Origin: Arthrobacter sp. zg-Y20
Lineage (GTDB): Bacteria > Actinomycetota > Actinomycetes > Actinomycetales > Micrococcaceae
DNA: 64,000 bases
Assembly (NCBI RefSeq): GCF_030142075.1
Contig: NZ_CP126241.1
Span: forward strand, 744,001 to 808,000
Direction: 5' to 3'
The translations under genes and the position numbers were made by a program. The notes below the pieces were generated by a model that searched no databases, was not told where the DNA came from, and saw only the letters and a list, made by a program, of their open reading frames with translations. Below are positions 17,618 through 27,590 of the stretch, one piece after another (positions within the stretch are counted from its first letter, which is position 1; every line of letters starts with the position of its first letter).

Positions 17618-19387
17618 ATGTCATTTCAGACGCCAAAAAGCGTTGAAGAGTTTCTAACTGCGATTCATCAACGCGACTATCTTATGCCTGCAATACAGCG
17701 CGAGTTTGTGTGGGGTCCGGATCAGATTATTAGGCTCTTTGATAGCCTAATGCGTGGTTATCCAGTGGGATCGTTCTTGCTCTGGGATGTTAAACGTGAA
17801 ACCGCGCAGTCATACACGTTTTATGAATTTTTGACTCGTTATCATGAGCGCGACAACCCGTATGCAGCCAAAGCAACGGTGCCAGCGGGGACTGGAACCA
17901 CTGCAGTCCTTGACGGCCAGCAGCGGTTGACATCCCTGAACATCGGCTTGTACGGCAGTTTTGCAGAGAAAAAGAAGTACGCGTGGTGGAATAGCTCTGA
18001 TGCTTTCCCTATAAAGCGGCTGTACATGAACCTTACTGAGGAGCCCGAAAATGAGGAGCTAGGTCTTAAATACGATCTTAGGTTCCTAACCGATAGCGAC
18101 GCAGAATCTGCCTCAAACGCTGAAGATAAGTGGTTCCGAGTAGGAACAGTCCTTGATCTTCCCGACTCGGGCCCCGCGATCATGAAGGAGCTCAATCGGA
18201 GAGGAATTAAGGCCTCAGACGAAGCTTTCCAAAGGCTGTACGATCTTTATCAGGCGGTCCGCATTCTCAAGCCGATGAATTATTTCTTGGTCAATGACCA
18301 GGATCCCGATAAGGTGCTCGAAATCTTTGTTCGAGTAAACAGCGGGGGGACGACCCTTTCGTATTCGGATTTGCTGCTCTCCATGGCCACTAACCAATGG
18401 AAGGAGCTCGACGCCCGCGAGGAAGTGCGCTCGATTGTGAGTGAGCTGAACAGCAACGCCGGACGTCAGTTCTCCTTCTCTAAAGATGTCGTTCTTAAAA
18501 CTGCACTCAGCATTGCCGGTGTGGATGTCCGTTTTAAGGTATCCAACTTCACGCAGGCAAACATGGGCAAGGTAGAAGGGGCGTGGCTAGAGATTAGGGG
18601 AGCGCTTCTTCGCGCCGCTACCCTGCTCCAGCAGTTTGGTTATAACGAGCGTAATCTCACGGCTAACAGTGTCATCGTCCCCATGGCGCAGTACCTGTAC
18701 CTTCGCCGAGCGAACGATTCGTACCTTGATTCGACTGCTGACGCACCGGATCGCCAAGTCCTACAGCGGTGGGTCACCCGGTCACTCATTAAGCGCGGGA
18801 TTTGGGGCTCTGGGCTGGATACGATGCTTCTTCGGATCCGGGAAATTCTCGTGGACAACCATTCAAGTTTTCCGGTTGGCGCGATCGAGAGCGCCATGGC
18901 TGGCGCTGGAAAGAGCTTGTCGTTCGATGCGGCCGAGGTGGACGAGCTCCTCAACCTCAAATATGCCGGGCAACGCACCTTCTCAGTACTGTCCATCCTC
19001 TATCCCGGATTGGATCTCAGCAAGAAGTTCCACGAAGACCATATTTTCCCGAAGTCTCGCTTCACGCGGAAGAAACTGGAGGCCGCGGGAATACAGAGTG
19101 ACAAGATCGAGGAGTACCTCGGAGCGGTGAATCTTCTGCCCAACCTTCAGCTCCTGGCAGGAACAGCGAACATAGAAAAGCAGGACTCCTTGCCCTCTGA
19201 ATGGATCGGGAAAGCGTTCGCAGGCCAGTCGAAGCGGGACGCTTACCTTGCTGATAATGACCTTGACGGTGTGCCGCTTGATCTGGAGGGCTTCGTCCAA
19301 TTCTTTGAAGAGCGCAAACGTCGAATGAGGGATCGTTTGATCCAGGTGCTTGGGCGCACTCTGGCTGAAGAGCAGGGAGAGTCCTAG
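17618..19387 (+). CDS. DUF262 / HNH (DUF1524-like) protein, GmrSD/BrxU-like type IV restriction candidate
   Basis: 589 residues. The N-terminus has the ParB/sulfiredoxin-fold DUF262 features: AIQREFVWGPDQIIRLFDSLMRG-like opening (22-46) and DGQQR (99-103), the motif needed for nucleotide hydrolysis in GmrS-type proteins. The C-terminal part has HEDHIFPKS and an N-containing LLPNLQLL segment, an HNH/His-Me-finger nuclease region. GmrSD and BrxU proteins with this pairing cut modified (glucosylated or hydroxymethylated) phage DNA; here both halves are in one chain. Base composition is lower in GC than the neighbours, supporting acquisition. Start at the ATG at 17618; a weak AGAAAGAGA ribosome site precedes it. 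Confidence 0.85.
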   Translation: MSFQTPKSVEEFLTAIHQRDYLMPAIQREFVWGPDQIIRLFDSLMRGYPVGSFLLWDVKRETAQSYTFYEFLTRYHERDNPYAAKATVPAGTGTTAVLDGQQRLTSLNIGLYGSFAEKKKYAWWNSSDAFPIKRLYMNLTEEPENEELGLKYDLRFLTDSDAESASNAEDKWFRVGTVLDLPDSGPAIMKELNRRGIKASDEAFQRLYDLYQAVRILKPMNYFLVNDQDPDKVLEIFVRVNSGGTTLSYSDLLLSMATNQWKELDAREEVRSIVSELNSNAGRQFSFSKDVVLKTALSIAGVDVRFKVSNFTQANMGKVEGAWLEIRGALLRAATLLQQFGYNERNLTANSVIVPMAQYLYLRRANDSYLDSTADAPDRQVLQRWVTRSLIKRGIWGSGLDTMLLRIREILVDNHSSFPVGAIESAMAGAGKSLSFDAAEVDELLNLKYAGQRTFSVLSILYPGLDLSKKFHEDHIFPKSRFTRKKLEAAGIQSDKIEEYLGAVNLLPNLQLLAGTANIEKQDSLPSEWIGKAFAGQSKRDAYLADNDLDGVPLDLEGFVQFFEERKRRMRDRLIQVLGRTLAEEQGES

Positions 19388-19391
19388 CATT

Positions 19392-19430
19392 ACTCGTGGC
19401 CCAGCCATGCATAGCGGCTGGGCCACGAGT
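19392..19430 (+). terminator. Hairpin after the DUF262 gene
   Basis: A perfect 15-bp stem (ACTCGTGGCCCAGCC, 19392-19406; complement 19416-19430) with a 9-nt loop begins four bases after the stop codon and is followed by a T-richer stretch. Likely rho-independent terminator separating the DUF262 gene from the helicase. Confidence 0.75.
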
Positions 19431-19540
19431 GGTATTTGATTTTCGAGCAGCAGCGGACTAAATCGGGTTGTAACCGATTGGTACAGGACCGCAAGCCGCG
19501 CTTCGGCGCCATACGGTGAGAGTGCGTTTATTCTTGACAG

Positions 19541-22500
19541 GTGGATGTAACTGGAGAATTCGGCGGCTTGAATCAAGGGTTGTACGAAGCCCTGCACACG
19601 CGGCACCTACAGAACCTGATAAATCAGAACCCTGAACTGCAGCCCGTTTTCCGATCCATCCCTGAGGATGAGTCTCCAGCCATTCTGGCGGACTACGTCG
19701 CATCCAGAGTTCGTGACTTCCTGACCGATACGAAGCCCGAGGGGCGTGTCAGTCTGGTTAATCAGATCCTCCAGCAGCTGGTGTCGGACACGATTCAGCC
19801 AGGCCCCCAACAACTAACCTCTCTGTTTCCGACAGAGGAACTGCGCCGTCGCCAGCTGCGCCGACCATCAACGCCGCTCAGCCAGCCGGCCCTGCTGACG
19901 AATGGTAAGGACGATCCCAACCTTGCCGCTGAAATCCGCACGGAAATGGGTTCGGCTGACACGGTAGACATGCTCTGTGCCTTCATCCGCTGGAGCGGCC
20001 TGCGCCTGCTCGAACCGGCTCTGGCAGAACTCCGGGACCGCGGTGTGAAGCTGCGGGTCCTCACCAGCACGTACATGGGCGCCACGGAACGCCGTGCCAT
20101 CGATGAACTCGCTCTGAAATACGGAGCCGAGATCAAAATCAACTACGAAACCCATGCCACTCGGCTGCATGCCAAGGCATGGCTCTTTCGGCGCAACACC
20201 GGGTTCGACACTGCCTATGTGGGCAGCTCCAACCTCAGCGCGCCGGCCATGCTCGACGGACTGGAATGGAACGTCCGGCTTTCCGCAGTCGGCACGCCGG
20301 AGCTGCTGCAAAAATTCGAGGTCACTTTCGACAGCTACTGGCAGCAGCCCGCATTTCAGACATACGACCCTATCCGCGACGGCGACAAACTCGACGCCGC
20401 CCTGGCCCGCAACGGCGGCAAGTCCACGGCGCTCCCGGCGGCAGCTACCGGATTGGAAATCCAGCCCTACGTCCACCAGCAGGAAATGCTGGAGGAATTG
20501 GACGCAGCGCGGGAAGTCCACGGTCATCACCGCAACCTCCTCGTTGCTGCGACGGGAACCGGGAAAACGGTTATCGCCGCGCTGGACTACAAGCGCCTGT
20601 GCGAAGCAGAAGGACGGCCGCTTTCCCTACTCTTCGTGGCCCACCGGAAAGAGATCCTGGAGCAGTCTCTGCGCACTTACCGCGACGTGATGCAGAGCGG
20701 CTCCTTTGGCGAGTTGTTCGTCGGTGACAATAAGCCGACCCAATGGAAACAGGTGTTCGCCAGCGTCCAGTCCCTGGCCGCCCTCGGCATCGAACAGCTC
20801 GACGCCGACGCGTTCGAGGTCGTCGTTATTGACGAGTTCCATCACGCCCAGGCGCCAACGTATCGGCGACTGATCGACCGCCTGCGTCCTCAGGAGCTGC
20901 TGGGCCTGACCGCTACCCCGGAGCGAGGTGATGGCGTCAACGTTGCGGAGCAGTTCTTTGATGGCCGCGTCGCCAGTGAACTCCGTTTGTGGGACGCGCT
21001 GGACGCCGATCTCCTTGTGCCTTTCCACTACTTCGGCGTGGCCGACGACGTCGATCTCTCCCAGGTTGAATGGAAGCGCGGAAACTACGACGTCGGTGAG
21101 CTCAGCAACCTGTACACAGGCAACGACGCGCGGGCCGCGAAGGTCATTACCGAGCTGCGGGACAAGGTCTCGTCCACGCAGCAGATGCGCGCCCTGGGAT
21201 TCTGCGTTTCGGTACAGCATGCGGAATACATGGCGAAGGTCTTCCACGGGGCAGGCATTCCCTCCGTCGCCGTATCGGGGGACACCCCGGGCGATGAACG
21301 GTCCGATGCGCTCAGGCGACTCCGGAGCCGGGAACTGAACTGCATCTTCGCGGTCGACCTCTTCAACGAGGGACTCGACCTCCCTGAAGTCGACACCATC
21401 ATGCTGCTTCGTCCGACGCAGAGTTCCACCGTCTTCCTGCAACAGCTCGGACGGGGGCTGCGCCGGGCGAAGGACAAATCGGTGCTCACAGTGCTGGACT
21501 ACATCGGCCAGCAGCACCGCGAGTTCCGCTTCGAGACCAAGCTTCGGGCACTCACGGGGCTGGGTCGGAAGCCACTGGCAAAGGCCGTCGAGGATGAATT
21601 CCCGCATCTGCCGTCCGGTTCGCAGATTGTGCTGGACCGGGTGGCACAGAAGATCATTCTCGACAATATCCGCGCCCAGCTTCGCTTTAGCAAGCGTCAG
21701 CTCATTGCGGACGTAAAGTCCCACGGTGGACTGAGGTTGGAGGACTTCCTGGAAGCATCCGGACTGAGCCTGGCAGACATTTACCGGAAGACCGGCGACT
21801 CATGGACGGCGCTGCTCCGTGGCGCCGGTCTCGTGGATCTGGCGTATGGGCCGGAGGCCGTCGTCGCGGGAAAACCGACGGTGTCCGTGGCGGAGGAGGC
21901 GCTTCTGCTTCGCCGGATGACGACCTTCCTGTGCGTGGACGATCCCGAACGGGCTGAAACGTATGCCCGCCTGGTGTCGGATGACACCCTGCGTTATGAC
22001 CGGTTGGGGGACCGGGAGCAGACGCTGGCCCGCATGCTCTTTTTCGCTCTGTGGCCGGAAGGCGGCGGTTTTGAGGATTACGACGCCGGATTGGACTTCG
22101 TCCGCGCACTGTCACCGGTTGTGTCCGAAATCCGGCAGCTTATGGAATTGGGTGTTCAGCGGTCCCGCTACTCGCCGAAAGGACTGGGCAGGGGACTGCA
22201 GTATGTGCCGCTGTACTCGCATGCCACCTACCGGCGGGAGGAAGTTCTGGCAGGCCTGGGCTACCTCTCACTGGACGGGCGCCGGGCACGCCACCGTGAA
22301 GGTGTTGCCTGGTGCGAGGATACGAATACGGATGCCTTCTTCGTCACGCTTGAGAAGGATGCCAAGGACAGGGCGGCGTCGATCATGTATAAGGACTACG
22401 CGATGAGTCCTGAGGTATTCCACTGGGAATCCCAGAACGCCACGTCTCCTGACAGCCCTACCGGTCAGCGGTATCTGAACCACAAGAAGGCAGGCAGTCA

Positions 22501-22681
22501 GGTGCTGTTGTTCACCCGGCCACGTGAAAACGACGACTCGGGTTTGACCATGGCCTACACCTGCCTGGGGCAAATGGACTACATGTCGCACACGGGATCA
22601 AAGCCGGTTGCGATCACCTGGAAGCTGCAGAGGCCGATGCCTGGGGATGTTTATGTGGATGCTAGTGCGGTGGCTCTCTAG
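19541..22681 (+). CDS. PLD-family nuclease / SF2 helicase / DUF3427 fusion protein
   Basis: 1046 residues from GTG 19541; a TTG at 19568 (LNQGLYEAL) fits family starts better, so the exact start is open. Domains in order: an N-terminal region; a phospholipase D-like nuclease with one HxK motif (HAK, 210-212, and GSSN, 228-231); a superfamily II helicase with Walker A ATGTGKT (~337-343), DEFH box (431-434), a TATP motif and a C-terminal helicase motif QQLGRGLRR; then a DUF3427-type C-terminal region. Such fusions occur in phage-defence and R-M neighbourhoods. The single HxK suggests it dimerises to form the nuclease site. Stands between the DUF262 gene and an unknown small gene. Confidence 0.88.
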   Translation: MDVTGEFGGLNQGLYEALHTRHLQNLINQNPELQPVFRSIPEDESPAILADYVASRVRDFLTDTKPEGRVSLVNQILQQLVSDTIQPGPQQLTSLFPTEELRRRQLRRPSTPLSQPALLTNGKDDPNLAAEIRTEMGSADTVDMLCAFIRWSGLRLLEPALAELRDRGVKLRVLTSTYMGATERRAIDELALKYGAEIKINYETHATRLHAKAWLFRRNTGFDTAYVGSSNLSAPAMLDGLEWNVRLSAVGTPELLQKFEVTFDSYWQQPAFQTYDPIRDGDKLDAALARNGGKSTALPAAATGLEIQPYVHQQEMLEELDAAREVHGHHRNLLVAATGTGKTVIAALDYKRLCEAEGRPLSLLFVAHRKEILEQSLRTYRDVMQSGSFGELFVGDNKPTQWKQVFASVQSLAALGIEQLDADAFEVVVIDEFHHAQAPTYRRLIDRLRPQELLGLTATPERGDGVNVAEQFFDGRVASELRLWDALDADLLVPFHYFGVADDVDLSQVEWKRGNYDVGELSNLYTGNDARAAKVITELRDKVSSTQQMRALGFCVSVQHAEYMAKVFHGAGIPSVAVSGDTPGDERSDALRRLRSRELNCIFAVDLFNEGLDLPEVDTIMLLRPTQSSTVFLQQLGRGLRRAKDKSVLTVLDYIGQQHREFRFETKLRALTGLGRKPLAKAVEDEFPHLPSGSQIVLDRVAQKIILDNIRAQLRFSKRQLIADVKSHGGLRLEDFLEASGLSLADIYRKTGDSWTALLRGAGLVDLAYGPEAVVAGKPTVSVAEEALLLRRMTTFLCVDDPERAETYARLVSDDTLRYDRLGDREQTLARMLFFALWPEGGGFEDYDAGLDFVRALSPVVSEIRQLMELGVQRSRYSPKGLGRGLQYVPLYSHATYRREEVLAGLGYLSLDGRRARHREGVAWCEDTNTDAFFVTLEKDAKDRAASIMYKDYAMSPEVFHWESQNATSPDSPTGQRYLNHKKAGSQVLLFTRPRENDDSGLTMAYTCLGQMDYMSHTGSKPVAITWKLQRPMPGDVYVDASAVAL

Positions 22682-22815
22682 CGTCTTCTCTCCTACGTGT
22701 TCGTGCACTCTGTTTGTGTGACCTTATGTATCCTTCGAAGGACCAGTGAAGACCGATAAGACGGCCGCGCCCGAGATGAATGTCCTAAGTCTTTCTGCCA
22801 ACGAAGGGTAGTGTT

Positions 22816-23517
22816 TTGAGCGATTTTCAAGGTATTGAGTACGTCGTGTTTTTTAAGGGTGCGGTCATCTACGACTCTGATGCGGCCACCGAACAAGTCA
22901 TCGAGGTAGTAGAAAAGTTCTTGAATGAGAGAGGCCTTGCAAATCGGAGAGGCTTCCCCGCAGGCATGGGTAGCGCCGCAACCGGGGGTCAACCTTTTGC
23001 CGAGCTATTGGTGTGGCTCCAAGACAACTGGGAACTAGCCGCTGCAGCACTATCTGCGGTTTGGGCGGGGATGGTTAGGGCTCGCACGGCGTGGACTAGG
23101 GTAAAAAAGGGCTTCGAACAGCGAGTCCTCGACCCATATCAGCCGGCCATCGTAGTAGAACTCCGCGTATGTACCACGGGGTTTGGGGCACAAGGAGAGC
23201 AAGAGGCCGCAGAAGCATTTCGTTCGATGCTTACTTCCGTGCCGGATTTGAGCGCATTGCTTCGTCGGGAAATCCCAAACTTCGAGCCGACTATAAGAGT
23301 TATCACCCCGGGACAGGCGCCTCGATACCCTTACGTTTATTTCAAGGTCCGGGACGTCCGTGACGCAGATGTAGCTCGAATGCTTCGTTTTTTGGACCGG
23401 AAGAACCGGCCAAGTGAACTTTCTGCCGTTCTTCTCTACCGACAGTTTGGGATCCTCACCCGCCTCGTGGAGAGTGGCGACGGCAGAGAGTTCATGCAAC
23501 TGACATATCGGTCTTGA
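22816..23517 (+). CDS. Hypothetical protein with a central hydrophobic segment
   Basis: 233 residues from a TTG at 22816, with GAAGGG about eight bases upstream. Family not recognised. A Trp/Ala-rich hydrophobic stretch (WLQDNWELAAAALSAVWAGM, near 66-90) could be a membrane or effector-associated helix. The C-terminal half is alpha/beta-like with several Val/Leu strands, and no catalytic motif is obvious. It lies 134 bp after the PLD-helicase gene on the same strand and converges on hsdR 43 bp away. A functional link to the helicase is plausible but not shown. Confidence 0.6.
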   Translation: MSDFQGIEYVVFFKGAVIYDSDAATEQVIEVVEKFLNERGLANRRGFPAGMGSAATGGQPFAELLVWLQDNWELAAAALSAVWAGMVRARTAWTRVKKGFEQRVLDPYQPAIVVELRVCTTGFGAQGEQEAAEAFRSMLTSVPDLSALLRREIPNFEPTIRVITPGQAPRYPYVYFKVRDVRDADVARMLRFLDRKNRPSELSAVLLYRQFGILTRLVESGDGREFMQLTYRS

Positions 23518-23559
23518 GTTTCAAAGAGCCAGCGCTGCTAGGCGCGCGTACAAACAGCT

Positions 23560-26500
23560 CTACTCCTGAAGCTCCTCGTAGATCAGTCCGCTGAGCATCG
23601 CCAAGAGCGCCTTCATTTTCGTCTTGTCACCCAAGGCCTGCAGGCTCAGGCTGTAGTGGCTCTCCATGGAGTTCTGCACAGCGTCACTGACTGCGTTTTC
23701 GAGATGCGGACTGCTGCCGAAATGGCTGCGAGAGTTATTGCGCGCCTGCGTCTGCAGGGTCTCGTTCTTCACCAGCTCGCGCCGCACGCCCTCCACAAAG
23801 TGCGCCACGGCATCCAGCTCTTCGCCTTCGAAAGGCAGATTCGCCTGCTGGATGATCTCCTCCCAGCTCGCAAGCACCGGGTCCTTCGTCTGCCCTGAAC
23901 CGACCTCGGTTGCCGGCCTCAGGAGTGCCTCATCGTCATCCAAGAGCGTCAACTGCGCCTGCCCCTTGTCCTTTAACGCGTACTTGGCCAGGACGACGCC
24001 GGACAGGTCCAAGGCCACAGGTGCATCGTTCACCCGAAGAACCGGAAGCAGATGCTTGTAGTAGATGGAGCGCTTCTCGAGGTCAGGATCAGCAAAGTTC
24101 ACTATCTGCGAGAGGAAATCATAAGCGCGGACAAAAGAGCCCAGATCCTTGCGGAACAGATCCAACTCGTCCTGATCGGTTTTGTCGCCGGCTGCCACTG
24201 CGGCGTTGTACCTGGTGTTGAAGCGCGACTTGGCAGGCGCCACCCATCCCGAGAGGGCGTTGTTGCCCTCTACCCGGATATACGCCTGCACCAGGCTATC
24301 AACTTCCGAATCTAGGTAAATCTGAGCGGCATCCAGCTTGTTCTGCAGGTCGTGCACCACGTTGGGATCCGAGGTGCCCTCCAACCGGGCCTGACGGAAG
24401 TAGGGCTTGAACGACTCCAGAATCTCTTCAGGCTTGTTCACGAAGTCGAGCACGAACGTCTGGTCCTTACCGACGGCGGTGCGGTTCAGGCGGGACAGCG
24501 TCTGTACCGCGGATACACCTGAGAGTTTTTTGTCCACGTACATCGCCACCAGCAGCGGCTGGTCGAAACCGGTCTGGAACTTATTGGCCACCAGCATGAC
24601 CTGGTACTCGTCCGTGGAGAACGCCTCGGGCAGAGTCCGTCCCTTGAGGCCAGAGTTCATGTTGATCTCGGTAAATGCCTCCACTCCGGAGTCGTAGTCG
24701 TTCACTTCACCGGAGAAGGCGACCAGCGTGCCCAGATCGGAATAGCCGGCGTCGGCGATGTATTTGTCGATGGCGAGCTTGTATCGGACGGCTTCTTTCC
24801 TTGAACCGGTGACCACCATGGCCTTCGCTTTGCCGTCCAGGCGCCAAGCGATGTTGGCGCGGAAGTGCTCCACGATGACCTGGACCTTCTGGCTGATGTT
24901 GTACGGGTGCAGCTTTACCCAGGTCATCAGCGACTTCAGAGCCTCGGACTTCTCCACCTTGCTGTCTTCGGAGTCATAGTCGCGGCCGTTGTGTGCCAGC
25001 CGGTACGCCACCTTGTAGCTCGTGTAGTTCTGCAGCACATCGAGGATGAAGCCCTCCTCAATGGCCTGCTGCATCGAGTACAGGTGGAACGGCTCGGGAA
25101 GGCCGTCGGCTCCCGGGCGGCCGAACAGCTCCATGGTCTTAGCCTTCGGAGTGGCGGTGAACGCGAAGTAGCTGATGTTCTTGGCTTCTGCCCGCTCGGC
25201 CATCTCCGCGGCCAGGTAGGCCTCAATATCGATCTCGCCGCCGTCGTTGACGTTTTCGAGTTCCTCCACCGAGAGGGCCTGCTTGACCTTGTTGGCTGTG
25301 GAGCCGGTCTGGGACGAGTGAGCTTCATCGGCGATGATCGCGAAGTTGCGCCCCCGGAGAGCGTGCGATTCAGCAATCGCCTTCAACGCGAAGGGGAAGG
25401 TCTGGATGGTGACGACGACGATGGGAGTCCGGGCTATCAGGGCCTCAGCGAGTTCGGCGGATTTGGAGCCGCCGGTGCCCTTGATGGGAACCACGACGCC
25501 GGACTTGTGCTCGATCTGGTAGATCGCGTCCTGCAGCTGTGAGTCCAGCACGGTACGGTCCGTCACGACGATGACCGAGTCGAAGATCTTCTCGTTCTTC
25601 TCATCGTGCAGAGAGCTCAACTGGTGAGCCGTCCAAGCGATGGAATTGGTCTTGCCCGAACCGGCGGAGTGCTGCACCAGATACCGGTGCCCGGGACCTT
25701 CGGAGCGTGCCGTTTCGATGAGCTTGGTGACGACATCCCACTGGTGGTAGCGGGGGAACAGCAGCGACTTGCTGATAACGCGTTCACCCGTGACCGGATC
25801 GGTTTTGTCGCTGACCTGCAGGTGCAGGAACTTGCCGATGATGTTGAGCCAGGGGTCGGGCTGCAGCACCTGTTCCCAGAGGTAGCTGCTGGCGGATCCG
25901 GTGGGATTGACCGGGTTGCCGGCATGGTCGCCGTCGCCGAGGTTGAAAGGCAGGAAGCGGGTCGCCTTGCCTTTCAGCTCCGTGGTCATCTGGATTTCGT
26001 CGTTGCTGACGGCGAAGTGCACCAGGGCGCGGCGTCCGAAGGCCAGCAGCGGCTCTTCCCTGTTCTTCGCGTTCCGCGGCAGGCGGTCGTTGCGGTACTG
26101 GGCGACGGCGTCGTTGATGTTCTGGGTGAAATCGGTCTTGAGCTCGATGGTGGCAACGGGCAGCCCGTTCAGGAACAGGACCAGGTCGATGCTCTTTTTC
26201 GTGTCAACCGTGGAATAGTGCACCTGGCGCATCACCCGCAGCCGGACCTTGCCGTAGCGCTCCAGCGTTTCGGGGTTCAGGCCCATGGCGGGTTTGAACT
26301 GGCACATGTCGAACTTCGCGGCCACATCCTTGAACCCGGTGCGCAGCACGGAGAGCATCCCGGCTTCCTTGGTGGCGGGTTTGTCCAGCACCTTGCACAG
26401 ACGGTTGAGCAGGTTGTGCTCGGCCAGCGTCCGTTCGGCCAGGGAGTCACCGGGTTTGAGGACCTTGGCCAGCTCATGGGGCTGGGTGTCCTGCAGCCAG

Positions 26501-26640
26501 CCGATGATGTCTTCGGGTACGACAGCGCGTTCGGCGTCGTAGAGGTCACTCGCCTTGCGGTTAGGCTCGTAGATCCATCCCTTGGCCGCGAGTGCCTGGC
26601 AGATTTCCTCTTCGAACATCACTTCGTTGTGCTGTGCCAT
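23560..26640 (-). CDS. hsdR: Type I restriction endonuclease subunit R
   Basis: 1026 residues. An N-terminal PD-(D/E)XK nuclease site is visible (D152 in IDLVLF, E166-x-K168 in IELKTDF), followed by a SF2 translocase with HSAGSGKT (~324-331), ADEAHSSQ and TATPKAKTM, and a C-terminal helical region. This is the HsdR motor/nuclease of a type I system, which translocates DNA and cleaves far from the recognition site. It begins 12 bp after the mrr-like gene and is the last gene of the hsdM-hsdS-mrr-hsdR operon. Confidence 0.95.
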   Translation of the reverse strand: MAQHNEVMFEEEICQALAAKGWIYEPNRKASDLYDAERAVVPEDIIGWLQDTQPHELAKVLKPGDSLAERTLAEHNLLNRLCKVLDKPATKEAGMLSVLRTGFKDVAAKFDMCQFKPAMGLNPETLERYGKVRLRVMRQVHYSTVDTKKSIDLVLFLNGLPVATIELKTDFTQNINDAVAQYRNDRLPRNAKNREEPLLAFGRRALVHFAVSNDEIQMTTELKGKATRFLPFNLGDGDHAGNPVNPTGSASSYLWEQVLQPDPWLNIIGKFLHLQVSDKTDPVTGERVISKSLLFPRYHQWDVVTKLIETARSEGPGHRYLVQHSAGSGKTNSIAWTAHQLSSLHDEKNEKIFDSVIVVTDRTVLDSQLQDAIYQIEHKSGVVVPIKGTGGSKSAELAEALIARTPIVVVTIQTFPFALKAIAESHALRGRNFAIIADEAHSSQTGSTANKVKQALSVEELENVNDGGEIDIEAYLAAEMAERAEAKNISYFAFTATPKAKTMELFGRPGADGLPEPFHLYSMQQAIEEGFILDVLQNYTSYKVAYRLAHNGRDYDSEDSKVEKSEALKSLMTWVKLHPYNISQKVQVIVEHFRANIAWRLDGKAKAMVVTGSRKEAVRYKLAIDKYIADAGYSDLGTLVAFSGEVNDYDSGVEAFTEINMNSGLKGRTLPEAFSTDEYQVMLVANKFQTGFDQPLLVAMYVDKKLSGVSAVQTLSRLNRTAVGKDQTFVLDFVNKPEEILESFKPYFRQARLEGTSDPNVVHDLQNKLDAAQIYLDSEVDSLVQAYIRVEGNNALSGWVAPAKSRFNTRYNAAVAAGDKTDQDELDLFRKDLGSFVRAYDFLSQIVNFADPDLEKRSIYYKHLLPVLRVNDAPVALDLSGVVLAKYALKDKGQAQLTLLDDDEALLRPATEVGSGQTKDPVLASWEEIIQQANLPFEGEELDAVAHFVEGVRRELVKNETLQTQARNNSRSHFGSSPHLENAVSDAVQNSMESHYSLSLQALGDKTKMKALLAMLSGLIYEELQE

Positions 26641-26652
26641 ATGTTCTTCCCC

Positions 26653-27588
26653 CTAGAACTTGTCGAAAAAGTCCTGATCGACTTTCTTGACGACGACGGT
26701 GCGGTCCACCTGGACGCCGACCCCGTATTCGAACATCAGTGTCGCAAGGCGCTGTCCGTCGATCAGGATAAGTGTGTAGTGCGCGGTATCCCGAGCTACA
26801 GCCCGGGCACCGCTGGTGAAGCTGGATGTGGTGATAAAGATGCCCTTGGTGGCTCGAAACTGCCCCAGCGCACCGCTGAACGCCTGGACCTCGGGCGCGC
26901 CGACATTGTTTCCTTCGGAATACCGCTTGGCCTGCAGATAAACCCGGTCGAAGCCCAGGGCGTCCTGCCAGACGATGCCGTCCACGCCCTTGTCCCCGGA
27001 ACGCTGCGTAGGTTTAAGGTTGTCCTCCCGGTCCGTGCCATAACCGAGAGCCCGAACCACAAAGGGGATCAGGTGCTCGAAGGCATCGGGGGAGAGCTCC
27101 AGCAGGTTGCGGTAGATCTCCTCGATGACCACCTGATTCAGCTGCGCGGCCGACTGCTCCAATGCTTCGGATGGATCAGATTCGACGACTGCGGCACCGT
27201 CTACGTCGATGCCTGGCACTGGGACCGCTGAGGCAGCCTTAGGCCGGCGCGAAATTTCCTGATACACACGGTATGGCTCATATTCCCGCAAGGACTGATG
27301 AGTGAGCTGGGTACTCTCGTTAGCGCGCCGCAGTCCCTCATCGCTGATCCGGTACTGCCCCCGGGCCTGACGGACCAGGAGGCCCGCCTTCATGGAGTCG
27401 AAGACGGCCCAGTTGATGCGGTTGGCCCAGCGCGCTTCTCCGGAGGACATGACTTCCGCCATGTCCTCGGCGGAGAGCTTCTCTCGCTCAGCGACAGCTG
27501 TCCGGATCTCTGCGTTACGCCGGACCTGCCCGTCGGCCATGATCCGAATAACGGGGTCTACGAACCCATGCCACTGGGGCAATGCCAT
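26653..27588 (-). CDS. mrr: Mrr-family restriction endonuclease embedded in the type I operon
   Basis: 311 residues from the ATG at 27588. The first ~100 residues are a winged-helix-like Mrr N-terminal domain (WANRINWAVFDSMKAGLLVR). The catalytic domain has FEHLIPFVVRALGYG, then GDKGVDGIVWQDALGFD (D203) and YLQAKRY (Q219-A-K221): the G-x-D...QxK nuclease core of Mrr. The gene starts two bases after the hsdS stop and ends 12 bp before hsdR, so it belongs to the operon. Mrr proteins cut methylated DNA in other bacteria; here it may act as an independent type IV activity or as an accessory to the type I complex. Confidence 0.88.
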   Translation of the reverse strand: MALPQWHGFVDPVIRIMADGQVRRNAEIRTAVAEREKLSAEDMAEVMSSGEARWANRINWAVFDSMKAGLLVRQARGQYRISDEGLRRANESTQLTHQSLREYEPYRVYQEISRRPKAASAVPVPGIDVDGAAVVESDPSEALEQSAAQLNQVVIEEIYRNLLELSPDAFEHLIPFVVRALGYGTDREDNLKPTQRSGDKGVDGIVWQDALGFDRVYLQAKRYSEGNNVGAPEVQAFSGALGQFRATKGIFITTSSFTSGARAVARDTAHYTLILIDGQRLATLMFEYGVGVQVDRTVVVKKVDQDFFDKF

Positions 27589-27590
27589 GC

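Noticed and set aside
25606-27231. 541-codon + strand frame opposite hsdR/mrr
   Set aside because: Antisense shadow; both minus-strand genes have catalytic motifs and operon spacing.
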